DNA from: Massilia sp. IC2-477
Lineage (GTDB): Bacteria > Pseudomonadota > Gammaproteobacteria > Burkholderiales > Burkholderiaceae_D
DNA length: 64,000 bases
Reading direction: 5' to 3'
Assembly (NCBI RefSeq): GCF_020707265.1
Contig: NZ_JAJFEQ010000003.1
Span: 186,001-250,000 of the forward strand
Part shown: positions 9,134 to 17,473 of the stretch, piece after piece
How positions within the stretch are numbered: the first letter of the stretch is position 1
Layout of the letters: each line of letters starts with the position of its first letter
Notes under the pieces: generated by a model
Databases searched by the model: none
Told to the model about the DNA's origin: nothing
The model's input: the letters and a program-made list of their open reading frames with translations, nothing else
Position numbers and translations under genes: made by a program

Positions 9134-10198
9134 TCAAAGGCTACGGGAGGCGAACTGCCAGGCCATCTCGGCCATCGGCCGGGCCGCCTTGCCGTTTTCC
9201 AGGGCCTGGGCGCTGGCGGCGGTGCCGTCCACGTAGCGCTTCATGATGCCCTGCATGATGCCGGCCAGGCGGAACATGTTGTAGGCCAGGTAGAAGTTGA
9301 AGTCGTCGAGCGAGATCGCCTTGCCCGTCCGTTCGCAGTAACGCGCGACATACTCCTCGAGAGATGGAATGCCAAGCGCCTTCAGGTCGAGTCCCCCGAT
9401 GCCGCGGAAGCGCCCGGGCGGGATGTGCCAGCTCATGCAGTGGTACGAAAAGTCGGCCGCGGGATGACCCAGGGTCGACAGTTCCCAGTCCAGCACCGCC
9501 AGGATGCGCGGCTCGGTGGGATGGAAGATCATGTTGTCGAGGCGGTAGTCGCCGTGCACGATGCTGGTGTCGTCACCTGGCGGGATGTGCTGGGGCAGCC
9601 ATTCGATCAGGCGGTCCATGGCCTCGATCGGTTCCGTCACGGAGGCCTGGTACTGCCTGGTCCAGCGCTCGATCTGGCGCGCGAAGTAGTTACCCGGCTT
9701 GCCGTAGTCGCCCAGCCCGATGGCCCCGTAATCGACCGTGTGCAGCTGCGCGATCACGCGGTTCTGTTCATCGTAGATGGCCGCGCGCTCGGCTTGCGAC
9801 ATGCCGGGCAGCGACTGGTCCCACAGCACCCGGCCTTCGACGCATTCCATCACGTAGAAGGCGCGCCCGATGATGGACTCGTCCACGCACAGCGCATACT
9901 GGCGCGGCACCGGGAAACCGGCGCCATGCAGCGCGCTCATCACGCGGAATTCCCGGTCGATCGCATGGGCCGAAGGCAGCAGCTTGGCCGCCGGGCCAGG
10001 TTTGGTGCGCAGCACATAGCGCTGGCCACCGCTGGTGAGGCGGAAGGTGGGATTCGACTGGCCGCCCTTGAACTGCTCTACGTCCAGCGCTCCACCAGGG
10101 TAGCCGTCGACGTTTGCCGCCAGCCAGGCGCCCAGAGCCTCGACGTCGAAGCGCTGTCGTTCGGACACGGGTTTGGTGCCCATCATTTCTTCGTACAT
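9134..10198 (-). CDS. APH-family phosphotransferase (ACAD10/11 kinase-domain homologue)
   Basis: A 354-residue protein of the aminoglycoside phosphotransferase/choline kinase fold. The catalytic loop reads VHGDYRLDNMIF (Brenner HxDxxxxN) and the metal loop AVLDWELSTLGHPAADF; the N lobe has FKGGQSNPTFRL and the lysine segment YVLRTKPG. The start at 10198 has GGAGACGCG just upstream. An antibiotic-resistance role is unlikely: the exact neighbours (acyl-CoA dehydrogenase downstream, phosphatase upstream) and the overall pattern match the kinase domain of ACAD10/11 and bacterial 4-hydroxyacid pathways, where it phosphorylates the 4-hydroxyl of an acyl-CoA. The substrate has not been determined. 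Confidence 0.9.
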   Translation of the reverse strand: MYEEMMGTKPVSERQRFDVEALGAWLAANVDGYPGGALDVEQFKGGQSNPTFRLTSGGQRYVLRTKPGPAAKLLPSAHAIDREFRVMSALHGAGFPVPRQYALCVDESIIGRAFYVMECVEGRVLWDQSLPGMSQAERAAIYDEQNRVIAQLHTVDYGAIGLGDYGKPGNYFARQIERWTRQYQASVTEPIEAMDRLIEWLPQHIPPGDDTSIVHGDYRLDNMIFHPTEPRILAVLDWELSTLGHPAADFSYHCMSWHIPPGRFRGIGGLDLKALGIPSLEEYVARYCERTGKAISLDDFNFYLAYNMFRLAGIMQGIMKRYVDGTAASAQALENGKAARPMAEMAWQFASRSL

Positions 10199-10286
10199 CG
10201 CGTCTCCATTCTTGTGTTTGTTCTTTATTCTAGCCCGATCCGCCAGAAAAATGTACGGGCGTGCTATTTCTTTTCGTGCGAAAGGA

Positions 10287-11000
10287 TCAGCGCCCTTTGC
10301 GGTACTGCTCGAACAGCTGTTCCATGGTGGTGCTGCGGGCCTCAGGCTGCAGCGGACCGGGCGGCACATAGTTGACGAAGCGGACCACCCAGTCGGTCGG
10401 ATCATTCCCGACGTCGAGCGCATTGATGCAGCCGGCCGCTTGCGACAAGCCGCCCAGGAACAGGCGCTGGCCGGTGAGGGCAAGCGACAGGATCGCGCAG
10501 TTGACGCCGCCGTGCAGCACCAGCAGCACCGTATCCCAATCGGGCAGGGCGCGCAGGCGCGCGATGGCCGGGTGCACCCGGTCCATCATCTCGCCCACCG
10601 ATTCCCCGCCCAGGAAGCGCTGGTCTTCCTCCACCACGCCCTCGAACGCCCCGGTGAAGGCGCGCCGCAGTTCCTGGGTCGGAATGGTGGACAGGCGCCC
10701 GCCGCGAATCTCGTGCAGGTCCGGCCAGGTATCCAGGGCGATCTCCTGGCCGCTGGCAGCCAGCACCCGGTTCGCCGTTTCCACGGTGCGCGGCAGTCCG
10801 GACACGATCACGCGGTCGAAACGCACGCCCGCTTCGCGGAAGGCGAGGCCGGCAGCATCGGCCTGGGCCTGGCCGGCAGGGTTCAGGGGCACGGTCTCGG
10901 GCAGGAATGGTTTGCCGCTGTCGTCGAAGTAGGTGACGCTGCCGTGCCGCATCAGGTAGACGCGGCGGCGAAGGCCAGGCTGGAGGCGCTGCTCGTTCAT
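10287..11000 (-). CDS. Histidine phosphatase family protein
   Basis: A 237-residue member of the phosphoglycerate-mutase-like superfamily. The phosphohistidine motif YLMRHG is at the N terminus, the second arginine is in VSGLPRTVETA, and the second histidine is in LLVLHGGVNCAIL. It is first in the minus operon with the kinase and acyl-CoA dehydrogenase (88-bp gap to the kinase), so it may remove phosphate in the same pathway, or it may be a general small-molecule phosphatase. It is divergent from mshE with a 145-bp shared upstream region. The substrate cannot be assigned. Confidence 0.87.
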   Translation of the reverse strand: MNEQRLQPGLRRRVYLMRHGSVTYFDDSGKPFLPETVPLNPAGQAQADAAGLAFREAGVRFDRVIVSGLPRTVETANRVLAASGQEIALDTWPDLHEIRGGRLSTIPTQELRRAFTGAFEGVVEEDQRFLGGESVGEMMDRVHPAIARLRALPDWDTVLLVLHGGVNCAILSLALTGQRLFLGGLSQAAGCINALDVGNDPTDWVVRFVNYVPPGPLQPEARSTTMEQLFEQYRKGR

Positions 11001-11145
11001 GGGCTTCCTTGTCGTTTTGTCTTGGCCATCTTACACGCGATGCCGTGTTATCGAGGCGAATGCGCGACAGCGGCTCATTCCAGTAGTCAATATTTGGTGG
11101 TTCTGGCATAAAATATTCGTTGCAACATATAAAAAAGGGATGTTC

Positions 11146-12846
11146 ATGGCAAGGCCGGAAAAAATTCGCCTCGGCGAGGTGCTGATCCAGCAAAAGCTGC
11201 TCACCGAAGAGCAGCTGAACCAGGCGCTGGCGGCACAGAAGAGCACCGGGCGCAAGCTGGGGCGGGTGTTCGTCGAGAACGGCTATGTGACCGAAGAGCA
11301 GATCTCGGGCGCGCTGGCGCGCCAGCTCAACATCCCCTACATCAACCTCAAGTTCTACAACATCAACGCCGAGCTGGTGCGCCTGCTGCCGGAAACGGCC
11401 GCGCGCCGCTTCCGCGCGCTGGTGCTGGAAGACCGCCGCGAGACCCTGCTGGTGGGCGTGTCCGACCCGACTGACCTGTTCGCCTACGACGAGATCGCGC
11501 GCCTGCTGAAAAAGCCGGTCGAGCTGGCGGTGGTCAACGAGACCGAGGTGCTGGGCGCGATCGACCGCATCTACCGCCGCACCGGCGAGATCACCGGCCT
11601 GGCGCGCGAGGTCGAGCAGGACCTGGGCGACGCTTCGATCGACTTCGGCGCGCTGGCCGCCAATCCGGGCCTGGAAGAGGCGCCGATCGTCAAGCTGCTG
11701 CAGTCGGTGTTCGACGACGCGGCCCAGGTGCGCGCCTCGGACATCCACATCGAGCCGCAGGACGGCCGCCTGCAGATCCGCTTCCGCATCGACGGCGTGC
11801 TGCACCTGCAGACCGAAGCCGACATCAAGGTCGCCACCCCGCTGGCACTGCGCCTCAAGCTGATGGCCGACCTCGACATCTCGGAGAAGCGCCTGCCGCA
11901 AGACGGGCGCTTCGCGGTCAAGGTGCGCAACCAGCGCATCGACGTGCGTATCTCGACCATGCCGACGCAGTATGGCGAATCGGTGGTCATGCGTCTCTTG
12001 AACCAGGGCGGCACCACGCTGCGCCTGGACGCGATCGGCATGCCGACCCGGATCATGGAGCGCTTCCGCGCGCTGGTGCAGCGTCCCAACGGCCTGGTGC
12101 TGGTGACCGGCCCTACCGGCAGCGGCAAGACCACCACGCTGTACAGCGCCCTGTCCGAACTGAACTCGGTCGAAAAGAAGCTGATCACGGTCGAGGACCC
12201 GGTCGAATACCGCCTGAAGGGCATCAACCAGGTGCAGGTCAACGACAAGATCGAGCTCACTTTTGCGCGCGTGCTGCGCTCCGCGCTGCGCCAGGACCCG
12301 GACATCGTGCTGGTCGGCGAGATGCGCGACCAGGAAACCGCCCAGATCGGCCTGCGCGCCGCCATGACCGGCCACCTGGTGCTCTCGACCTTGCACACCA
12401 ACGACGCCGCCTCGACTCCGCTGCGCCTGATGGACATGGGCGTGCCGCGCTACATGGTGGGCGGTTCGCTCCAGGCCGTGCTCGCCCAGCGCCTGGTGCG
12501 CGTGATCTGCGAGAGCTGCACCGAGCCCTATCGCCCGACCCCGGCGGAATTCACCTGGGTGCTGCAGGAACTGGGCGAGCACGCGGTGCAGACCCAGTTC
12601 TTCCACGGGCGCGGCTGCTCGCACTGCAACGGCACCGGGTTCCGCGGCCGTACCGGCGTGTATGAACTGCTCGAGATGACGCGCGCCGTCACCGACGCCG
12701 CCAACCATCCCGATCCGGCCCACTTCCTGAAAGTGGCGCAGGCCGAGATGGCGGGCGAGACGCTGCGCCGCCATGGCGTGAGCCTGGCAGTGCAGGGCAG
12801 GACCACCATCGCCGAGGCGATGCGCATCAGTAACCAGGTCGACTGA
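11146..12846 (+). CDS. mshE: MSHA pilus extension ATPase MshE (GspE/PilB family)
   Basis: A 566-residue hexameric assembly ATPase that powers pilus extension at the inner membrane. The N terminus has two MshEN motifs separated by exactly five residues: R8-Q31 (starting RLGEVL) and K37-Q60 (starting KLGRVF), the known c-di-GMP-binding arrangement. Walker A is GPTGSGKT (322-329), with Walker B/Asp-box segments DIVLVGEMRDQET and the His box HLVLSTLHTNDA. Two CxxC pairs (CESC, CSHC) form the zinc site. The start at 11146 is chosen because AAGGGA is six bases upstream; an in-frame ATG at 11140 overlaps that site. Its stop overlaps the mshG start by one base. It heads the MSHA cluster. Confidence 0.93.
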   Translation: MARPEKIRLGEVLIQQKLLTEEQLNQALAAQKSTGRKLGRVFVENGYVTEEQISGALARQLNIPYINLKFYNINAELVRLLPETAARRFRALVLEDRRETLLVGVSDPTDLFAYDEIARLLKKPVELAVVNETEVLGAIDRIYRRTGEITGLAREVEQDLGDASIDFGALAANPGLEEAPIVKLLQSVFDDAAQVRASDIHIEPQDGRLQIRFRIDGVLHLQTEADIKVATPLALRLKLMADLDISEKRLPQDGRFAVKVRNQRIDVRISTMPTQYGESVVMRLLNQGGTTLRLDAIGMPTRIMERFRALVQRPNGLVLVTGPTGSGKTTTLYSALSELNSVEKKLITVEDPVEYRLKGINQVQVNDKIELTFARVLRSALRQDPDIVLVGEMRDQETAQIGLRAAMTGHLVLSTLHTNDAASTPLRLMDMGVPRYMVGGSLQAVLAQRLVRVICESCTEPYRPTPAEFTWVLQELGEHAVQTQFFHGRGCSHCNGTGFRGRTGVYELLEMTRAVTDAANHPDPAHFLKVAQAEMAGETLRRHGVSLAVQGRTTIAEAMRISNQVD

Positions 12847-14087
12847 TGCCGTATTTCGCGTACAAGGCGAGGAACGCCAGCGGCGAACTGCTGCAGGGGA
12901 TCCTGGAAGCGGCCGATCCCGGCGCCGTGGCCGACCAGCTGTTCGGCAGCGGCGCCACGCCGATCGAGATCAACCCCAGCCGCAAGGGGCCGGCCTCGAA
13001 GGAGGGCAGCGATGGCCTGATGGCTCGTTTGACCGAAAAAAAGGTCACCTCGATGGACGTGCAGCTGTTCAGCCGCCAGATCTACACGCTGCTCAAGTCG
13101 GGCGTGCCGATCATGCGCGGGCTGGCTGGGCTGCAGGAGTCGGCCATCAACAAATCCTTCGGCAAGGTGATCAAGGACCTGCGCGAGTCGCTCGACTCCG
13201 GCCGCGAGCTGTCGAGCGCGATGGGGCGCCACCCGAAGATCTTCAATCCCTTCTATCTGTCGATGGTGCGGGTGGGGGAGATGACCGGCCGCCTGGAAGA
13301 AGTCTTCCTGCGCCTGTTCGACCACCTCGAGTTCGACCGCGACATGCGCGAACGGGTCAAGACGGCGCTGCGCTACCCGAGTTTCGTGGTGATCGCGATG
13401 ATCATCGCCATGGTGATTGTGAACGTGTTCGTGATCCCGAGCTTTTCCAGCGTGTTCAAGCAGTTCGGCGCCGAGCTTCCCTTGATGACGCGCATCCTGC
13501 TGGGTACCTCGAACTTCACCGTCCAGTACTGGCCGCTGATGGCAGGCACGGCGGCCGGCGCGGTGGCGGGTTTCATCAAGTGGAGCAACACGGCCAGGGG
13601 CAGGCTGGCCTGGGACCAGTACAAGCTGCGCCTGCCGATCGCGGGCAAGATCATCCACAAGGCGACCATGGCGCGCTTCGCGCGCAGCTTCGCGCTGTCG
13701 CTGCGCAGCGGGGTGCCGATCGTGCAGGCCCTGACGGTGGTGTCGCAGACGGCGGACAACGCCTACCTCAGCATGCGCATCGAACAGATGCGCGACGGGG
13801 TCGAGCGCGGCGAAAGCATCCTGCGCACCTCGACCGCGGCCAACGTCTTCACCCCGATCGTGCTGCAGATGATCGCCGTCGGCGAGGAAACCGGCTCGCT
13901 CGACGAACTGATGGACGAGATCGCGCAGATGTACGAACGCGAAGTCGATTACGAGCTCAAGACCCTGTCGAGCCAGATCGAGCCGATCCTGATCACCTTC
14001 CTCGGCGTGATGGTGCTGATCCTGGCACTGGGTATCTTCCTGCCGATCTGGGACCTCGGCAAGGCGGCGCTGCACTCGGCGAAATGA
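12846..14087 (+). CDS. mshG: MSHA biogenesis inner-membrane platform protein MshG (GspF/PilC family)
   Basis: A 413-residue polytopic protein with two T2SS-F domains (about residues 70-190 and 275-395). It forms the inner-membrane platform that MshE acts on. Features include the conserved FSRQIYTLLKSGVPIMRGL in the first domain and FARSFALSLRSGVPIVQAL plus VGEETGSLDELM in the second. Three hydrophobic segments flank these domains, near residues 175-200, 225-245 and 380-405. The start codon overlaps the mshE stop (TGATG), so the two are translationally coupled. Length fits MshG/PilC proteins. Confidence 0.93.
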   Translation: MPYFAYKARNASGELLQGILEAADPGAVADQLFGSGATPIEINPSRKGPASKEGSDGLMARLTEKKVTSMDVQLFSRQIYTLLKSGVPIMRGLAGLQESAINKSFGKVIKDLRESLDSGRELSSAMGRHPKIFNPFYLSMVRVGEMTGRLEEVFLRLFDHLEFDRDMRERVKTALRYPSFVVIAMIIAMVIVNVFVIPSFSSVFKQFGAELPLMTRILLGTSNFTVQYWPLMAGTAAGAVAGFIKWSNTARGRLAWDQYKLRLPIAGKIIHKATMARFARSFALSLRSGVPIVQALTVVSQTADNAYLSMRIEQMRDGVERGESILRTSTAANVFTPIVLQMIAVGEETGSLDELMDEIAQMYEREVDYELKTLSSQIEPILITFLGVMVLILALGIFLPIWDLGKAALHSAK

Positions 14088-14358
14088 AGCCGCGCCGCCG
14101 GGCTGCTGGCCTGGACATCGGCGATGGTCAACATGATAAAAGAATCAATTTTTTGTTGCGTAGCGACACTTTTTATTTCTATGACTCAAAATTGCCAAAG
14201 TTCAAGGTAGAATTGTTGCAGGAGCGCGATCCGACCGCTTTTGGGCGGAGAGAAGCTGCACAGGGCTGGTTTTCGATCAAGTTAATCGCCCCGCGTCCGA
14301 TAACCACTAATAACCGAATTGCGGGACGTCCGCACCATTTCAAAACGGAGAGAGCTTC

Positions 14359-14847
14359 ATGAACAAGAATTTCAAGGCGAGCAACCAGGGCGGCTTTACC
14401 CTGATCGAACTGATCGTCGTGATCGTCATCCTGGGTATCCTGGCCGCCACCGCGCTGCCGAAATTCGCGAACCTCGGCGGCGACGCCCGTGAAGCGAGCC
14501 TGCGCGCCGCCCGCGGCTCCCTGACCTCGACCGCTGCGATGGTGCACGCGGAAGCGCTGGTCAACAATATCAATACCGGTAACGTCTCGCTCGAAGGCAC
14601 CAACGTCCCCCTGAACTTCGGCTACCCGTCGGTCACCTCGCTGGCCCAGGCACGCACCTTCGCTACCGCGGCCGGCCTGAACGCGAACGACTACACCATC
14701 ACCTTCGCCAACGGCGGCCTGACCATCTCGCCGGCTGGCGTGCGCGACGCCACCACCTGCTCGGTGGTCTACGTGCCGTCGGCAGCGCAAGACCGTGCAC
14801 CGACCTACGTGACGCAGCCAGCCAACGGCAACTTCGTCTGCGACTAA
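14359..14847 (+). CDS. mshA: MSHA-type major pilin (type IV prepilin)
   Basis: A 162-residue type IV prepilin. A short leader (residues 1-12) ends in GG before F13, then FTLIELIVVIVILGIL, with the conserved Glu at mature position 5 (E17). This is the prepilin-peptidase site and assembly helix. Two cysteines (TTCSVV and the terminal VCD) would close a C-terminal disulfide loop. Thr/Asn-rich variable sequence lies between. AACGGAGAG precedes the start. It stands alone between 271-bp and 273-bp intergenic regions, which suggests its own strong promoter and terminator, as expected for the major subunit. The mshA symbol is by position and type; MshB or another class of pilin is possible. Confidence 0.87.
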   Translation: MNKNFKASNQGGFTLIELIVVIVILGILAATALPKFANLGGDAREASLRAARGSLTSTAAMVHAEALVNNINTGNVSLEGTNVPLNFGYPSVTSLAQARTFATAAGLNANDYTITFANGGLTISPAGVRDATTCSVVYVPSAAQDRAPTYVTQPANGNFVCD

Positions 14848-14855
14848 GCTGTCCG

Positions 14856-14875
14856 TCCCGCCCCATGGGGCGGGA
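14856..14875. repeat. Perfect 20-bp palindrome after the pilin gene
   Basis: TCCCGCCCCA followed immediately by TGGGGCGGGA, starting nine bases after the pilin stop codon. It lacks a T-tract, so it may protect the abundant pilin mRNA 3' end or act with the following hairpin as a processing or attenuation structure. Confidence 0.5.
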
Positions 14876-14882
14876 TCGATCG

Positions 14883-14950
14883 ACCGCCCTGTATTTCACG
14901 GCACACTCCCGATTCCGGAGTCTGCCTGAAAGCAGGGCGGTGTCGTTTTT
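14883..14950 (+). terminator. Probable terminator or attenuator between pilin and mshI
   Basis: ACCGCCCTG (14883-14891) pairs with CAGGGCGGT (14933-14941), followed by GTCGTTTTT. The long loop contains its own small hairpin (ACTCC 14905-14909 with GGAGT 14917-14921). This would end or attenuate pilin transcription before the mshI-N genes. Confidence 0.55.
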
Positions 14951-15054
14951 GGATCCCTGCTCATTGCGAGATGGTTCGACAACAGAAACTGTCGCAACGC
15001 CACAAGGCCCTCAAATTCCGTGGTTTTCAAGCATTTTTCTGGGCCCATCGTCTG

Positions 15055-15076
15055 AGTCTTGAATATAATCAAGACT
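15055..15076 (+). promoter_or_regulatory. Dyad overlapping a TATAAT -10 element upstream of mshI
   Basis: AGTCTTGA (15055-15062) and TCAAGACT (15069-15076) are perfect 8-bp inverted arms separated by ATATAA. A consensus -10 hexamer TATAAT (15064-15069) sits in the centre, 45-52 bases before the mshI start. No good -35 box is present at the normal spacing, so an activator may be needed, or the dyad may be an operator. This is sequence pattern only. Confidence 0.45.
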
Positions 15077-15120
15077 TTGCCGCGTAATTATTTCTCTGCT
15101 GACAGGAACTTTGCCGCTCG

Positions 15121-16056
15121 ATGCGTTTTTTCAAGAAAGCCAGGAAAAAGGATGGGTGGTTGACCATTGCCGTGCAGCGTGACGGCGTGGCGGCTGCCAG
15201 CATCAAGCCGGTCAGCGAGGGCGGCAAGCCCTTCGTGCGCTTCGCCCGCTTCCTGCCGGGCCAGCCGGACACCGTGCTGGAACAGGCCGGCCGCGAAGGC
15301 CAGGCCAATGCCTACCGCTGCGCGACCCTGCTGGGCGGCGGCGAATACCAGGTGATCAGCGTCGAAGCGCCCAACGTGCCGAAGGAAGAAATGCGCACCG
15401 CGATCCAGTGGCGCCTGAAGGATATGCTCGACTTCCCGGCAAGCGACGCCACGGTCGACGTGCTGGAAATTCCGCTCGACGGGGCAGCCCAGGGGCGGCC
15501 CCAATCGGTATTCGCCATCGCGGCGCGCAATAGCGTGATCCGGCCACGCCAGAAGCTGTTCCTGGACGCCAAGGTCGACCTGCGCGTCATCGATATCCCG
15601 GAGATGGCCCAGCGTAACATCTCGGCCCTGCTCGAGCCCGAGGGGCGCGGCGTGGCCATGCTGTCCTTCGGCGAGGATGGCGGCCTGTTGACCGTGTCCT
15701 ACCGCGGCGAACTCTACCTGTCGCGGCGCTTCGACGTAACGCTCGAGCAGCTGCTGGAGCCGGACCATGAGCGCAAGCATGCCAGTTTCGACCGCATCAC
15801 GCTGGAGCTGCAGCGCTCGCTCGACCACTTCGAGCGCCAGTTCTCCTTCATCAGCGTGTCCAAGCTGGTGCTGGCGCCCTCGAGCGTGACGGGACTCGAC
15901 GAATACCTGTCGAGCAACCTGTACATGCCGGTCGAGACCCTCGACCTGGATACCGTGTTCGACCTGCAGCGTGTTCCCGAGCTGGCCGACAAGGCCGTGC
16001 AGCAGCGCTTTTTCCTGGCCCTGGGCGCAGCCCTGCGCGCGGTGGAGGCGGCATGA
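15121..16056 (+). CDS. mshI: MSHA biogenesis protein MshI (PilM-like)
   Basis: A 311-residue soluble actin-fold protein equivalent to PilM, which joins the cytoplasmic ATPase to the membrane assembly subcomplex. It begins with the short basic stretch MRFFKKARKKDGW, followed by a region that fits the MshI/PilM-like family (VEAPNVPKEEMRTAIQWRLKDML, the helix that contacts PilN). The actin-like ATP motifs are weak, as usual for MshI. It begins a tightly coupled run of six overlapping or near-contiguous genes, and its stop overlaps the PilN-like start by four bases. Confidence 0.85.
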   Translation: MRFFKKARKKDGWLTIAVQRDGVAAASIKPVSEGGKPFVRFARFLPGQPDTVLEQAGREGQANAYRCATLLGGGEYQVISVEAPNVPKEEMRTAIQWRLKDMLDFPASDATVDVLEIPLDGAAQGRPQSVFAIAARNSVIRPRQKLFLDAKVDLRVIDIPEMAQRNISALLEPEGRGVAMLSFGEDGGLLTVSYRGELYLSRRFDVTLEQLLEPDHERKHASFDRITLELQRSLDHFERQFSFISVSKLVLAPSSVTGLDEYLSSNLYMPVETLDLDTVFDLQRVPELADKAVQQRFFLALGAALRAVEAA

Positions 16057-16709
16057 CCCAGCGCGCCAGTGTGCAGCAGATCAACCTGTTCAACCCGGCC
16101 TTCCTGCCGCAGAAGAAGGTCGTGAGCGCGCCCATGATGGGCGTGTCGCTCCTCGTGCTCGTCGCCGGCATCGCCGTGATCGGCGCCGCCCTGCATGCGG
16201 CCACCGGACGCATGGAGCGCGAGCGCGACGCCGAAGCCGAGCGCCTCGTGCGCAAGCAGGCGCGCCTGGCGACGGTGAACGCGCAGTTCGCGCCGCGCAC
16301 CAGGAGCGCCGGGCTGGAAACCCAGATCGCGCAGGCCGAAGCGCAGCTGGCCGCGCTGCGCCACGTCTCCAGCGTGCTCGAGCGGGGCGAACTGGGCGAC
16401 ACCAGGGGCTTTGCCGGCTACTTCCAGGCCTTCGCGCGCCAGAGCGTCCCCGGCCTGTGGCTGACCGGCGTCAGCGTGGCCGGCGCCAACATCGGCATCA
16501 AGGGCCGCACCCTCGACCCGACCCTGGTGCCGGGCTATATCAACCGCCTCACCCAGGAGCCGCTCCTGCAGGGCAAATCCTTCGCCAGCCTGCAGATCGG
16601 CCAGGCCGCGAAGATCGAAGCGCCGGGGCCGGACGGCAAGCAGGTAGCATCGCCCGCACCCTACGTCGAGTTCAGCCTGCAGTCCGTCGTGGAGGCGCCG
16701 CGTCCATGA
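16053..16709 (+). CDS. PilN-like MSHA assembly protein
   Basis: A 218-residue bitopic membrane protein. A short cytoplasmic N terminus with the INLFNPAF motif (PilN INLLP-type segment that binds PilM) is followed by one transmembrane helix (about residues 25-47). A coiled-coil stretch (about 50-110) and a small periplasmic domain (about 110-210) complete it. It is the PilN counterpart in MSHA systems (sometimes called MshI2). It overlaps mshI by four bases and mshJ by four bases. Confidence 0.83.
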   Translation: MTQRASVQQINLFNPAFLPQKKVVSAPMMGVSLLVLVAGIAVIGAALHAATGRMERERDAEAERLVRKQARLATVNAQFAPRTRSAGLETQIAQAEAQLAALRHVSSVLERGELGDTRGFAGYFQAFARQSVPGLWLTGVSVAGANIGIKGRTLDPTLVPGYINRLTQEPLLQGKSFASLQIGQAAKIEAPGPDGKQVASPAPYVEFSLQSVVEAPRP

Positions 16710-17473
16710 AGCAAAGGCTGATCCAGCTGGCGGCGCGCATCGACGCGCTCACCCTGCGCGAGCGGGTGCTGGCCTTCGCCGCCGCGGTGGCGGTGGTCTC
16801 GTTCATCGGCTACCAGCTGGTGCTGGCGCCAATCTACAAGCAACAGGAAGCGCTGCTCGAACAGATCCTCCAGGCGCGCAACGACATGATGGGCATCGAT
16901 GCCGAGATCGCGGCCCGGGTGACGGCCTACCAGGTCGACCCGGACGCGCCGGCACAGGCGCGGCTGGAAGCGGTCAAGCAGGAATCGGCCCGCATCGGCG
17001 ACGCCCTGCTGGCGATGCAGAACGGCCTGGTGGCGCCGGAGCGCATGGCGCCGCTGGTCGACGCCATCCTGCGCGCCAACGGCCGCCTGCAGCTGGTGTC
17101 GATGCGGACGCTGCCGGTGGAGACGATTTCCGGCCGCGCCGCGACCACCGCGGCGACCCCAGCACCGGCTGCCGCGCCGGCCGTGGCCGCGATCACCGCG
17201 GCAGCCGGCCTAGCGCCCGCGGCCGCGCCGGCGCCTGCGTCCGAACCTGCGCCGGACGCCGGCAAGCCCGCCGAGGTGCTGTACCGCCACGGCGTCGAAG
17301 TGACCGTGCGCGGCAACTATCTCGACATGGTCGATTACATGAGCGCGCTCGAAGCGATGCCGACCCGCCTGTTCTGGGGCAAGGCGCAGCTCGACGTGGA
17401 GGAATATCCGGCCTCCCGCCTGACGCTCACGCTCTATACCCTGAGCCTGGACCGGAACTGGATGAAGCTGTGA
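16706..17473 (+). CDS. mshJ: MSHA biogenesis protein MshJ (PilO-like)
   Basis: A 255-residue bitopic protein. A transmembrane helix (about residues 22-42) follows a short basic N terminus, then a coiled coil (about 45-120), an Ala/Pro-rich low-complexity linker (about 145-190) and a C-terminal ferredoxin-like periplasmic domain (GVEVTVRGNYLDMVDYMSAL). This is the PilO layout, working with the PilN-like and PilP-like partners to align the inner-membrane platform with the secretin. The Ala/Pro linker is longer than usual. The ATG overlaps the previous stop. Confidence 0.84.
   Translation: MKQRLIQLAARIDALTLRERVLAFAAAVAVVSFIGYQLVLAPIYKQQEALLEQILQARNDMMGIDAEIAARVTAYQVDPDAPAQARLEAVKQESARIGDALLAMQNGLVAPERMAPLVDAILRANGRLQLVSMRTLPVETISGRAATTAATPAPAAAPAVAAITAAAGLAPAAAPAPASEPAPDAGKPAEVLYRHGVEVTVRGNYLDMVDYMSALEAMPTRLFWGKAQLDVEEYPASRLTLTLYTLSLDRNWMKL

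Noticed and set aside
9134..10198. Aminoglycoside resistance kinase
   Set aside because: The fold matches, but neighbours and motif variants point to the ACAD10/11-type hydroxyacyl kinase.
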